Source: Micromonospora parva (GTDB lineage: Bacteria; Actinomycetota; Actinomycetes; Mycobacteriales; Micromonosporaceae). From it: 64,000 bases of DNA. Positions 16,091 through 24,000 of this stretch are shown here, piece after piece. Position 1 is the stretch's first letter; every line of letters starts with the position of its first letter. The translations under genes and the position numbers were made by a program. The notes under the pieces were generated by a model. It was not told the origin of the DNA, ran no database searches, and saw only the letters and a program-made list of their open reading frames with translations. Location of the stretch: the NCBI RefSeq assembly GCF_000718515.1, contig NZ_JNZS01000003.1, positions 248,001 through 312,000 on the forward strand, in the 5' to 3' direction.

Positions 16091-18946
16091 GTGCCCCATC
16101 CCTCCCCCTTGGCAGCCGCCCAGCACCGAGCCCTCGCCCTGCGCGCCGCGGGCGACCTCAGCGCCGCCCGGCACCTGCTCGCGGAGGCCGTCGAATCCGC
16201 TCCTCCGCCGTACGGTGACGATCATCCGGAGGTGCTGCACACCGCGCACCTGCTGGCGCGGTTGCACCGGGAGGGGGACGACCCGCCGGCTGCCCGCCGG
16301 GTGTTGGAGGAGGCGTTCGCGGCGGGCGAGCGGCGCTGGGAGCACTCGGATCCGCTGATGCTCGCGCTCGCCTTCGAGTTGGCGGAGGTGGCGGAGGAGT
16401 TGGGCAACCGGCACGAGGCCCGCCGCAACTACACGCGCGTGGCCACCGCCGGGCCCGCCGTGCTCGGTGAGAACCACCCGGCGGTACGAGCGGCCCGCGA
16501 CTATCTCGGCCCGCCCGCGTCGACGTCGGGCGAGCAGCACCCCGCGCGAACGTCCGGCCCGGTTCCGGTCGCCCCGGCGGGCGAGCCGGGTGCCCGGTCG
16601 GCGCTCACCGGCCCGACCCTGTCGCTGGCGACCCTCGCCGCGATGCGGCCCTCGGCGGGCGGTCCGCCGCCGGCCGTCTCACCCTGGGCGCCGCCGCAAC
16701 CGCCGGCCGCACCCCCACCAACCCCTCCGGCGGTACGCGCACCCGCCGCACCCTCGTCGCCCCGCAACGCCGTCCCAGCGCCTCGGGCGATGCCCGTTCA
16801 GCCGGCAGCCTCCTCGACCCGGCCGACGCAGCCCGGCCCGCCGACGGCCGCACCCAGACCTGCGGCGACGCCAATTCCACCCGCTGACGAGCAACAGTCA
16901 GCGACCGCGATGTCGCTTGGCTCACGCTCCAGCGGGCAGTCACCCACGAATGCGCCACCTCCGGTTCAACGCGCCGACGAGTATCCGTCCGCACCGTCCC
17001 GGTCAACGGTCGACCCGACGCCCCGGCCCAGGGCTGAGGGCCAGCCGACAACGCCGGCCGGGCAGCGACCACCACACGCACCGCCAGCCGGGCCAACCGT
17101 GGCACCACGTCAGCGGGTGGGTGACCAGGCGACTCCGCCGGTTGCTGACGTGCCACCACCCCCACCGACCGCCGCACCGGTGGTGCCGGCACCTCGCTGG
17201 GACAACCCCACGATCCAGGTACGGCAGATCGAACCGCTGCTCGCCGAGGAGGCCGCCCGAGTCGCCGCCGGGCCAACCGCACCGGGCGATTCGCACAAGG
17301 TGTCCGACACCGAGGCGACGCTGCCGGGTAGGGCCGCCCCGGCCGTCGACCATCCGGGGCCGGCCTACCCGCCGAGCGGACCACCTACCCAGCCTGTCAG
17401 CGCACCCCCGGTGACCCCGCATCCGATCTCCGCGCCACCCAGCCAGCCGCACCCGGTCTCCGGGCCGCCGGCCCACCCATACCCGGTCTCCGCACCCCCC
17501 GGCTACGACCAGCCCGTCTCCGCACCACCCGGACACACCTACCCGGTCTCCGCACCCCCCGGCTACGGCCAACCCGTCTCCGCACCACCCGGACACACCT
17601 ACCCGGTCTCCGGGCCGCCGGCCCACCCATACCCGGCCTCCGCACCACCCGGCTACGGCCAACCCGTCTCCGCACCACCCGGACACACCTACCCGGTCTC
17701 CGCACCACCCGGTTACGGGCAACCCGGGTTCGGGCAGCCTGTCTCCGGGCCGCCTTACGGGCCACCCGTCTCCGCGCCTCCGGTGAGCGCGCCACCCGTG
17801 CCGCCCTGGGGGTTGACCGCACCGCCCTGGAGCAGCAGCGCCCCACCGCAGCCTCTGCCGACTCCCGCTGCCGACCCCACCGACCCGCCCGCGACGCGCA
17901 ATCAGCCCGCGACCGCCGCACAGGCCACGACCGCCGCACAGGGCATGACCGTCGGACAGGCCATGACCGCCGGACAGCCCGCGACCGCCGCACAGGGGAC
18001 GGCGGCCGGACCGGGCACGGCGGCCGGACAGACCATGATGGACGCGGGTGGCACCGGTGCGGACGGTGACCCCGGGCTGGGCATCCTCGACGCCCCGGCA
18101 GCGTCGAGCCGGCAGACCGGGGGTGCGCTGTCCGACCAGACCGTGGTGTTCCCGTCGCCCGGCGGGCCGTCCAGTCCGGGCTGGCCCGAAGCCGCCCCGC
18201 CCGCCCCGCTGGCCGCGCAGACGAAGCCCACCGCCGCGCCGACGAACGTCACCGGAGCCTCCCCAGCAGACCCGAGCATCGCTCAGGCGAGACCCTTCAC
18301 GCAGCCGGCCTGGTCACCGAGCGCCGGCCCGAGGCCGCCGGCCGCGCCGCCACCGGTGCAGCAGTACCACCATCAGCCGACCCAGGCGCCGTACCCGATT
18401 CAGGACCAGTACCAGGCGCCGTACCCGGGTCAGCAGTACCACCCGCCGGCGTACGCCGATGATGGTGGGTCGACGGGCCGCAACCGGGCGGCGCTGATCG
18501 GTGCGGTGGTGGCGGCCGGGGTGGCCGTCGTGGCGGTGGCGGGTCTGGGCGCGGTGGTGCTGACCCGTGACGACCCGCCGCCGGCCGCGACCCCGACGAC
18601 GGCGGCGACGCAGGCGCCGACGGCGGCCGGGCCGGCACCGGGTGACCTGAAGCTACGGGACGATTCGACCACGATCACGTTGACCTGGACGGACCCGACC
18701 GGTGGTGCGGTGCCGTTCATGGTCGCCGCCGGTCGGGCCGGGCAGGCGTTGGGGGTGATCGCCACCGTGGACCCGGGCCGGACCAGCTACACGGTCAACG
18801 GGCTGAACTCTCGGGTGGATCACTGTTTCACCGTGTTGGCGGTCTACTCCACTGACAGCTTTGCGACTTCCGGGCAGGTCTGCACGGCGCGGGAGCGGCG
18901 ACCCACGCCGACCGGGTCGCCCTCCGGCCGACCGTCGCCGCGCTGA
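16091..18946 (+). CDS. Membrane protein with TPR-like N-terminus, long proline-rich repeats and C-terminal FN3 domain
   Basis: The product has 951 residues. Residues 1-145 are helical and TPR-like (ALRAAGDLSAARHLLAEAVE, then DPLMLALAFELAEVAEELGN). Residues about 150-790 are a very long Pro/Ala/Thr region, including tandem VSAPPGY/VSAPPGH repeats. A membrane helix lies at about 796-822 (LIGAVVAAGVAVVAVAG). A fibronectin type III domain with TITLTWTDPTGG follows at about 851-930. The start is GTG. The long linker is presumably cytoplasmic with the FN3 outside. It heads a co-directional cluster with a multi-FN3 protein, MoxR, DUF58 and transglutaminase genes, which suggests a shared role in envelope or surface assembly. 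Confidence 0.75.
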   Translation: MPHPSPLAAAQHRALALRAAGDLSAARHLLAEAVESAPPPYGDDHPEVLHTAHLLARLHREGDDPPAARRVLEEAFAAGERRWEHSDPLMLALAFELAEVAEELGNRHEARRNYTRVATAGPAVLGENHPAVRAARDYLGPPASTSGEQHPARTSGPVPVAPAGEPGARSALTGPTLSLATLAAMRPSAGGPPPAVSPWAPPQPPAAPPPTPPAVRAPAAPSSPRNAVPAPRAMPVQPAASSTRPTQPGPPTAAPRPAATPIPPADEQQSATAMSLGSRSSGQSPTNAPPPVQRADEYPSAPSRSTVDPTPRPRAEGQPTTPAGQRPPHAPPAGPTVAPRQRVGDQATPPVADVPPPPPTAAPVVPAPRWDNPTIQVRQIEPLLAEEAARVAAGPTAPGDSHKVSDTEATLPGRAAPAVDHPGPAYPPSGPPTQPVSAPPVTPHPISAPPSQPHPVSGPPAHPYPVSAPPGYDQPVSAPPGHTYPVSAPPGYGQPVSAPPGHTYPVSGPPAHPYPASAPPGYGQPVSAPPGHTYPVSAPPGYGQPGFGQPVSGPPYGPPVSAPPVSAPPVPPWGLTAPPWSSSAPPQPLPTPAADPTDPPATRNQPATAAQATTAAQGMTVGQAMTAGQPATAAQGTAAGPGTAAGQTMMDAGGTGADGDPGLGILDAPAASSRQTGGALSDQTVVFPSPGGPSSPGWPEAAPPAPLAAQTKPTAAPTNVTGASPADPSIAQARPFTQPAWSPSAGPRPPAAPPPVQQYHHQPTQAPYPIQDQYQAPYPGQQYHPPAYADDGGSTGRNRAALIGAVVAAGVAVVAVAGLGAVVLTRDDPPPAATPTTAATQAPTAAGPAPGDLKLRDDSTTITLTWTDPTGGAVPFMVAAGRAGQALGVIATVDPGRTSYTVNGLNSRVDHCFTVLAVYSTDSFATSGQVCTARERRPTPTGSPSGRPSPR
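17380..17740 (+). repeat. Tandem proline-rich coding repeats (about 60-bp unit)
   Basis: Blocks coding for VSAPPGYGQPVSAPPGHTYP recur with near-identical DNA. Units contain CGTCTCCGCACCACCCGG, alternating with GGACACACCTACCCGG. The copies are close in DNA sequence, pointing to recent expansion or gene conversion. Confidence 0.8.
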
Positions 18947-18954
18947 ATCGAGCA

Positions 18955-19019
18955 GGGAACCGCGCTGAGCCGAGCGGGAAACCGCGCCGAGTCGCGCCGG
19001 GAACCCGGCTGAGCTGGAC
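18955..19019. repeat. Three degenerate 21-23 bp direct repeats
   Basis: The intergenic stretch contains GGGAACCGCGCTGAG, GGGAAACCGCGCCGAG and GGGAACCCGGCTGAG one after another. The function is unknown. The rest of the 219-base gap holds the likely promoter of the next gene and nothing else recognisable. Confidence 0.6.
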
Positions 19020-19165
19020 GTCCACAACGCACACGCTCGGTATCCACAGGGGTGACAGTGCGGGTTCCCCCGCCACCACCAGCGCCATATGATGGCACCC
19101 GGCTCAGGGGAGGGGTCGCCGCGAGGCGCACGCCACCTGCCACGACTCACGGGAGGCAGCCGGCT

Positions 19166-21790
19166 GTGGCCAGCATCGACGACGCCGTACGGACCGAGGC
19201 CCCCCGCCCCCGGTCCCGGCTGCGCGGCGGGCTGGTGACCGTCGGCACGGTGGCCGCGCTGCTGGCTGCCATGGGGTTGACAGTCCTCGGGTTGGGCGCG
19301 GCGGACAACGCGGTGGCCAACTACGACGCGAGCTCCTGGTTGTGGAGTGCGGCGCGCAGCGAGCTGGCCCGGGTCAACGGGGTCACCGCCCGGGTGGACA
19401 CCCGCACCGAGATCCCCGGTGCCCGGCAACATCCGATGCAGATCACCCAGACCGACCGGCTGCTGATCCTGCGTGACCTGCAGACGGGGCAGGTCAGCTC
19501 ACTGGATCTGGCCACCCTCCAGCTCAGCGCGACCACCCGGACCACTCCTGGCCTGGGGGTGAGTGTGGCCCTGCACGAGGACGCGGCGTTCGTCGTCGAT
19601 GCCGTGCAGGGCATCGTCCGGCAGCTCGACCCGCGATCGTTGACCCCGGTCGGTGAGCCGGTGCGCTATCCGCCGGGCATCGCCGGCGGCACCTTCGACG
19701 GTGCGGGTCGGCTCTGGATCGCGGTGCCCAGCGAGGGCACCGTCTCGGCGATCACCGCTGCTAAGCTGCCGTCCGCGCCGGCGTCGGCCGCGCCGGCGGG
19801 CACCGGGCTCAGCCCGCAGCGGGTCGAGTCGTACGACGTCGCCGACGCCAGCCACGAGCTGGTGGTCTCCACCCTGGACGACGGGGTGGCGGTGCTCGAC
19901 CGGACGGCCGGCAAGCTGGTGCGGGTGCAGCACGGTGAGGTGCACCCGACGCCGCTGACGCTGTCCGGCCCGGCGGCGCTTCCCGCGCGTACCAGCGGTT
20001 CACGGGTGCCGGTCACGGTGACCGCCGACCGGCGGGTGCTGCTGGTGGGTGACGGTGGGCAGGAGAGCGCGTTCACAGTGCCGGGTGAGGGGGGTCGGCT
20101 CAGCCCGGCGGTGGCCTGGGCGGACCGGTTCTACTGCGCCGACGAGGCCACCGGCATGATCTACTCCTTCGACGCGGCGGGTCAGCTGGTCGAGACCATC
20201 CGGGGGCGGGCCAACGGGCCGCTGGAGCTGGAGGTCCGGGAGAATCACCTGTTCATCAACTCCCCCGACTCGGCGACCGCCCGGGTGGTGGACGACAAGC
20301 ACCAGGTGCGCGAGGTCAACAAGTACGCCAACGATGTGCTCGGCGGCGACCCGCCGCCGGTCCCACCGCCGCCGCCCCCACCGAAGAAGCCGCGGGTGGG
20401 CAAGCCGAGTGCGCCGCGCAGCGTCACGGCCGCCGCCGGTAACGCCCAGGCGCGGGTGAGTTGGCGGCCGGCCGCCGCCAACGGCGCCGAGATCATCAAG
20501 TACGTGGTGGAGGGCGCCGGCCAACGCCTGCAGGTGGGCGCCAACCAGCGGGCGGTGGAGGTCAAGGGTCTGACCAACGGCGAGACGTACCGGTTCGCGG
20601 TGCACGCCGTCAACGCGAAGGGCGACGGCCCGGCGCGCAACAGCAACCCGGTGACGCCGACCGCCGCGGTCCCCGACCCGCCGGCGAGCGTCACCGCGCA
20701 GGAACGGCCCGACGGCACGGTGCTGGTGAAGTGGCCGGCGGCGAACGGGCAGGGCAACACCATCGCGAGGTACGCGGTGACGGCCAGTTCGGCGGGTTCG
20801 AACGCGCCGGCTGGCGAGTCGACCAGGACGGAGCTGGTGGTGCCCGCCGGTGAGCTGGAGTACGGCACCCAGTACGCGTTCACAGTGGTGGCGGTCAACA
20901 GCAAGGGCGCCGGGTCGGCGGCGTCCCCGGTCAGCAACACGGTGGTGCCCTTCGCCGCGCCCGGTCGGCCGCTCAACCTGCGCGCCGGCACTGTCGCCAA
21001 CCAGCCGGGTGCGGTGACGGTGCAGTGGGCGCCGGCCGAAGCCAACGGTCGGCCGGTGACGAAGTACCTGGTGGACGTCGGTGGGCGGGTCAGTGAGGTG
21101 ACCGACACCCGCACCACGGTGACCGGGCTGGGCAACGGCCAGAACGTCACAGTGAAGGTGAAGGCGGTCAACCAGGCCGGGCCGGGGCCGGAGGCCACCG
21201 CCACCGCCCGGACGGTGGCCGAGCCACGGGTCACGGTGACCGGCTCGTCGTCGACCGCCACCGGGGCGACTGTGACGTTCACAGTGGACGCGGGCGGCGG
21301 TCAGGCCACCTGCTCGCTGAGCACGGCGGGCGAGCCGGCGAAGGCCGGGGCCTGCTCCAGCATCACGATGGCGGGCCTGACGCCGGGCACGAAGTACACG
21401 TTCACGGTGACGGCCACCAACGCCGCCGGTAAGGGCACGGCGCAGAAGGCCCAGAACACGCAGCCGCTGTACGGAATCGCTACCTGCAACAACGGGCCGG
21501 ACGGTGACCAGCGGACCTACTGCGACAAGGAGGTCGACGGCCGCAACGGCAACGAGGTCTTCAAGGTCACCCGGCAGGACAACGACCAGCAGGCCGGCTG
21601 GGCGAAACCCGGCACCCGGTTGAAGGCGTACTGCAAGAAGTCGGGCGAGAACGTCGACTCGTGGATCTACAACAACCAGAAGCAGAGCAACTGGTGGGTG
21701 CAGGTCGAGTTCAAGGGGAAGAACTACATCCCGTGGGCCTGGCTCAACCTGGAGGGCGGCGACACCATCAACGTCCTGCCCACCTGCTGA
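19166..21790 (+). CDS. Membrane-anchored beta-propeller-like protein with four FN3 domains
   Basis: The product has 874 residues from GTG at 19166, chosen because GGGAGG lies nine bases upstream; a GTG at 19052 is in frame but lacks this. One membrane helix is near the N-terminus (LVTVGTVAALLAAMGLTVLG). Residues about 60-380 look like a propeller (FDGAGRLWIAVPSEGTVSAI). A Pro/Lys hinge (PPPVPPPPPPPKKP) leads to FN3 domains at about 411, 502, 597 and 686. A Cys-containing C-terminal module begins at about 768 and ends INVLPTC. It is probably an outer surface protein. It lies 27 bases before the MoxR gene, in one transcription unit. Confidence 0.8.
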   Translation: MASIDDAVRTEAPRPRSRLRGGLVTVGTVAALLAAMGLTVLGLGAADNAVANYDASSWLWSAARSELARVNGVTARVDTRTEIPGARQHPMQITQTDRLLILRDLQTGQVSSLDLATLQLSATTRTTPGLGVSVALHEDAAFVVDAVQGIVRQLDPRSLTPVGEPVRYPPGIAGGTFDGAGRLWIAVPSEGTVSAITAAKLPSAPASAAPAGTGLSPQRVESYDVADASHELVVSTLDDGVAVLDRTAGKLVRVQHGEVHPTPLTLSGPAALPARTSGSRVPVTVTADRRVLLVGDGGQESAFTVPGEGGRLSPAVAWADRFYCADEATGMIYSFDAAGQLVETIRGRANGPLELEVRENHLFINSPDSATARVVDDKHQVREVNKYANDVLGGDPPPVPPPPPPPKKPRVGKPSAPRSVTAAAGNAQARVSWRPAAANGAEIIKYVVEGAGQRLQVGANQRAVEVKGLTNGETYRFAVHAVNAKGDGPARNSNPVTPTAAVPDPPASVTAQERPDGTVLVKWPAANGQGNTIARYAVTASSAGSNAPAGESTRTELVVPAGELEYGTQYAFTVVAVNSKGAGSAASPVSNTVVPFAAPGRPLNLRAGTVANQPGAVTVQWAPAEANGRPVTKYLVDVGGRVSEVTDTRTTVTGLGNGQNVTVKVKAVNQAGPGPEATATARTVAEPRVTVTGSSSTATGATVTFTVDAGGGQATCSLSTAGEPAKAGACSSITMAGLTPGTKYTFTVTATNAAGKGTAQKAQNTQPLYGIATCNNGPDGDQRTYCDKEVDGRNGNEVFKVTRQDNDQQAGWAKPGTRLKAYCKKSGENVDSWIYNNQKQSNWWVQVEFKGKNYIPWAWLNLEGGDTINVLPTC

Positions 21791-21817
21791 ACCACCAGGC
21801 GAGGAGCACCACCGACC

Positions 21818-22813
21818 GTGAACACCCACGAGCCGCTCACCCAACCGGAGGTGCAGGGTTTCGCCGCCCTGGCCGCCCGGCTGGCCGAGAACGTCAACGC
21901 GGTGGTGCTCGGCAAGCCGCAGGTGGTGCGGCTGGCGCTGACCGCTTTGTTCGCCCAGGGTCACGTGCTGCTGGAGGACGTGCCCGGGGTCGGTAAGACG
22001 ACCCTGGCGCGGGCCATCGCCGCCACCGTGAAGGGTGAGTGGCGGCGCATCCAGTTCACCCCCGACCTGCTCCCCTCGGACGTGTCCGGCGTGACGATCT
22101 TCAACCAGGCGACCCGGGACTTCGAGTTCCACCCGGGGCCGGTCTTCGCCAACATCGTCATCGCCGACGAGATCAACCGGGCGTCGCCGAAGACGCAGTC
22201 GGCGCTGCTGGAGGTGATGGAGGAACGGACTGTCACTGTGGACGGGGTCCGGCACCCGGTGCCGTCGCCGTTCCTGGTGGTGGCCACGCAGAACCCGGTG
22301 GAGATGGACGGCACCTATCGGCTGCCCGAGGCGCAACTGGACCGTTTCCTGGTGAAGCTCTCCGTGGGGTACCCGGACGAGGCGGTCGAGGTCGAGGTGC
22401 TGCGCGGGGCTACCGTGCGGTCCCCGGAGGCGCTCGCCCCGGTTACCGACACCGCCACCGTCGGCGAGATGGTGCGGATGGCCCGTCGGGTGCACATCGC
22501 CGAGCCGCTCTACGCGTACGCGGTCCGGCTGGCCGCCGCCACCCGCACCCACCCGCAGGTGCGCGTCGGGGTCAGCCCCCGGGGCGTGATCGCGTTGACC
22601 CGGGCGGCGTGCGCGTACGCGTTGATCGACGGGCGGGGCTGGATCATGCCGGAGGACCTCAAGGCGCTCGCCGAGGCGGTGTTCGCGCACCGGCTGTTGC
22701 TCACCCCGGACGCCCAGGTGCGCGGGATGACCGCCGCGGAGGTGCTGCGCCAGGCCGTGGCCTCGGTGCCGGTGCCGCTGCCGTCGGGGCAACCCGCTCC
22801 GGTGCAGGGCTGA
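21818..22813 (+). CDS. moxR: MoxR-family AAA+ ATPase
   Basis: The 331-residue product has Walker A GVGKTTLARA, Walker B and sensor region VIADEINRASPKTQSALLEV, and ATQNPVEMDGTYRLPEAQLD (sensor 1). MoxR proteins are chaperone-like ATPases that work with DUF58 and VWA partners. The next two genes, DUF58 and transglutaminase, are the usual neighbours. GAGGAG lies 11 bases before the GTG start. Confidence 0.95.
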   Translation: MNTHEPLTQPEVQGFAALAARLAENVNAVVLGKPQVVRLALTALFAQGHVLLEDVPGVGKTTLARAIAATVKGEWRRIQFTPDLLPSDVSGVTIFNQATRDFEFHPGPVFANIVIADEINRASPKTQSALLEVMEERTVTVDGVRHPVPSPFLVVATQNPVEMDGTYRLPEAQLDRFLVKLSVGYPDEAVEVEVLRGATVRSPEALAPVTDTATVGEMVRMARRVHIAEPLYAYAVRLAAATRTHPQVRVGVSPRGVIALTRAACAYALIDGRGWIMPEDLKALAEAVFAHRLLLTPDAQVRGMTAAEVLRQAVASVPVPLPSGQPAPVQG

Positions 22814-22827
22814 CCGGCAGCAGCGCG

Positions 22828-24000
22828 ATGGGGATCACCGCCCGTGGGGTCGGGCTGCTCGTCGCCGCCGTGGTGCTGCTGGCGGCGGGTTTCCGGTTCG
22901 CGTACCCCGAGTTGACGTTGCTCGGCGCGGCGGCCGGAGCGGCCGTGGGCTACGCCGCGCTGGTCGCGGCGTGGCGGCCCCGGCTGGCGGTGACCCGCCG
23001 TGCGGACCCGGACCGGGTGGCCCGTGGCGAGCCGGCGAGCATGACGTTGACCGTGCGTAACACCGGCCGCCTGCGATCGGCGAACCTGCTGGCCGAGGAC
23101 CGGTGCGGGGAGCGGACCGTGCCGGTGCCGGTGTTGCGGCTACGGCCCGGCCGGGACACCGAGGTCCGCTACGACGTGCCGACCGACCGTCGTGGGGTGG
23201 TGCCGGTCGGCCCGTTGCGGGTGACCCGGCGCGACCCGCTGGGGTTGGTGGCGCTGGCCCGCCCGTACGGTGCGACGGTGCCGGTCTGGGTGCACCCCCG
23301 GGTTCATCCGCTGGCGGCGGTGCCCACCGGCGCGGGGCGCAGCCTCGACGGTCGGGTGGACGGGGTCCCGCACGGGTCGATCACGTTCGACTCGTTGCGG
23401 GAGTACGTGGTCGGTGACGAGCTGCGCCGGGTGCACTGGCGCACCAGCGCCCGGGTGGGTGAGCTGATGGTGCGGGAGAACGTGGACACGAGTCTGCCGC
23501 GCCTGGTCGTCCTGCTGGACAACCGTGTGGCCGCGCATCCGGGGCGGGTCGGTGGGGTGGCGGAGTCGTTCGAGTCGGCGTGTGAGGCGGCGGCGTCGAT
23601 CGTGACCGCCGCGCACCGCGCCGACCTGCCGGTGCTGTTGCTGCTGGCCGCCGGGGAGCCGGCGCAGGTCACGACGCCCGACGGCGAGGGCGACGGCGCG
23701 CTCGGGCCGCTGGACCGGCTGGCCGCCGCCGAGCTGTCCGGCGATGGTGCGGCGGTGCGCGCGGCCACCACCCGGCTGCGGCAGGACCGGCTGGGCGACA
23801 CGCTGATCTTCCTGACCGGGCCGGGTGGCCGGGAGGAGTTGGGGCACGTCGGGGCGCTGCGGGGGGCGTACCCGTCGGTGGTGGTCGGGGTGTTCGGCGC
23901 GGCCGAGCCGACGCCGCCGGGCACCGCCGGCCTGGTGGTCGTCGATGCGGCGGACGGCGCGCAGTTCGCCGCCGAGTGGGACGGGGTACGCCGGTGGTGA
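22828..24000 (+). CDS. DUF58 domain membrane protein
   Basis: The 390-residue product has two N-terminal membrane helices (VGLLVAAVVLLAAGF and LTLLGAAAGAAVGYAALVA). A beta-rich domain follows, then the DUF58 signature FDSLREYVVGDELRRVHWRT. A VWA-like C-terminal half contains RLVVLLDN. It is the standard partner of MoxR. The stop codon overlaps the start of the transglutaminase gene (GTGA). Confidence 0.92.
   Translation: MGITARGVGLLVAAVVLLAAGFRFAYPELTLLGAAAGAAVGYAALVAAWRPRLAVTRRADPDRVARGEPASMTLTVRNTGRLRSANLLAEDRCGERTVPVPVLRLRPGRDTEVRYDVPTDRRGVVPVGPLRVTRRDPLGLVALARPYGATVPVWVHPRVHPLAAVPTGAGRSLDGRVDGVPHGSITFDSLREYVVGDELRRVHWRTSARVGELMVRENVDTSLPRLVVLLDNRVAAHPGRVGGVAESFESACEAAASIVTAAHRADLPVLLLLAAGEPAQVTTPDGEGDGALGPLDRLAAAELSGDGAAVRAATTRLRQDRLGDTLIFLTGPGGREELGHVGALRGAYPSVVVGVFGAAEPTPPGTAGLVVVDAADGAQFAAEWDGVRRW

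Noticed and set aside
17380..17740. Tandem repeats considered as a CRISPR array
   Set aside because: The repeats are in a coding frame, have no unique spacers and no cas genes nearby; they encode Pro-rich peptide repeats.
20000..22792. Very long minus-strand open frame over the FN3 and MoxR genes
   Set aside because: It is a shadow of GC-rich coding sequence; the plus frames carry clear FN3 and MoxR motifs.
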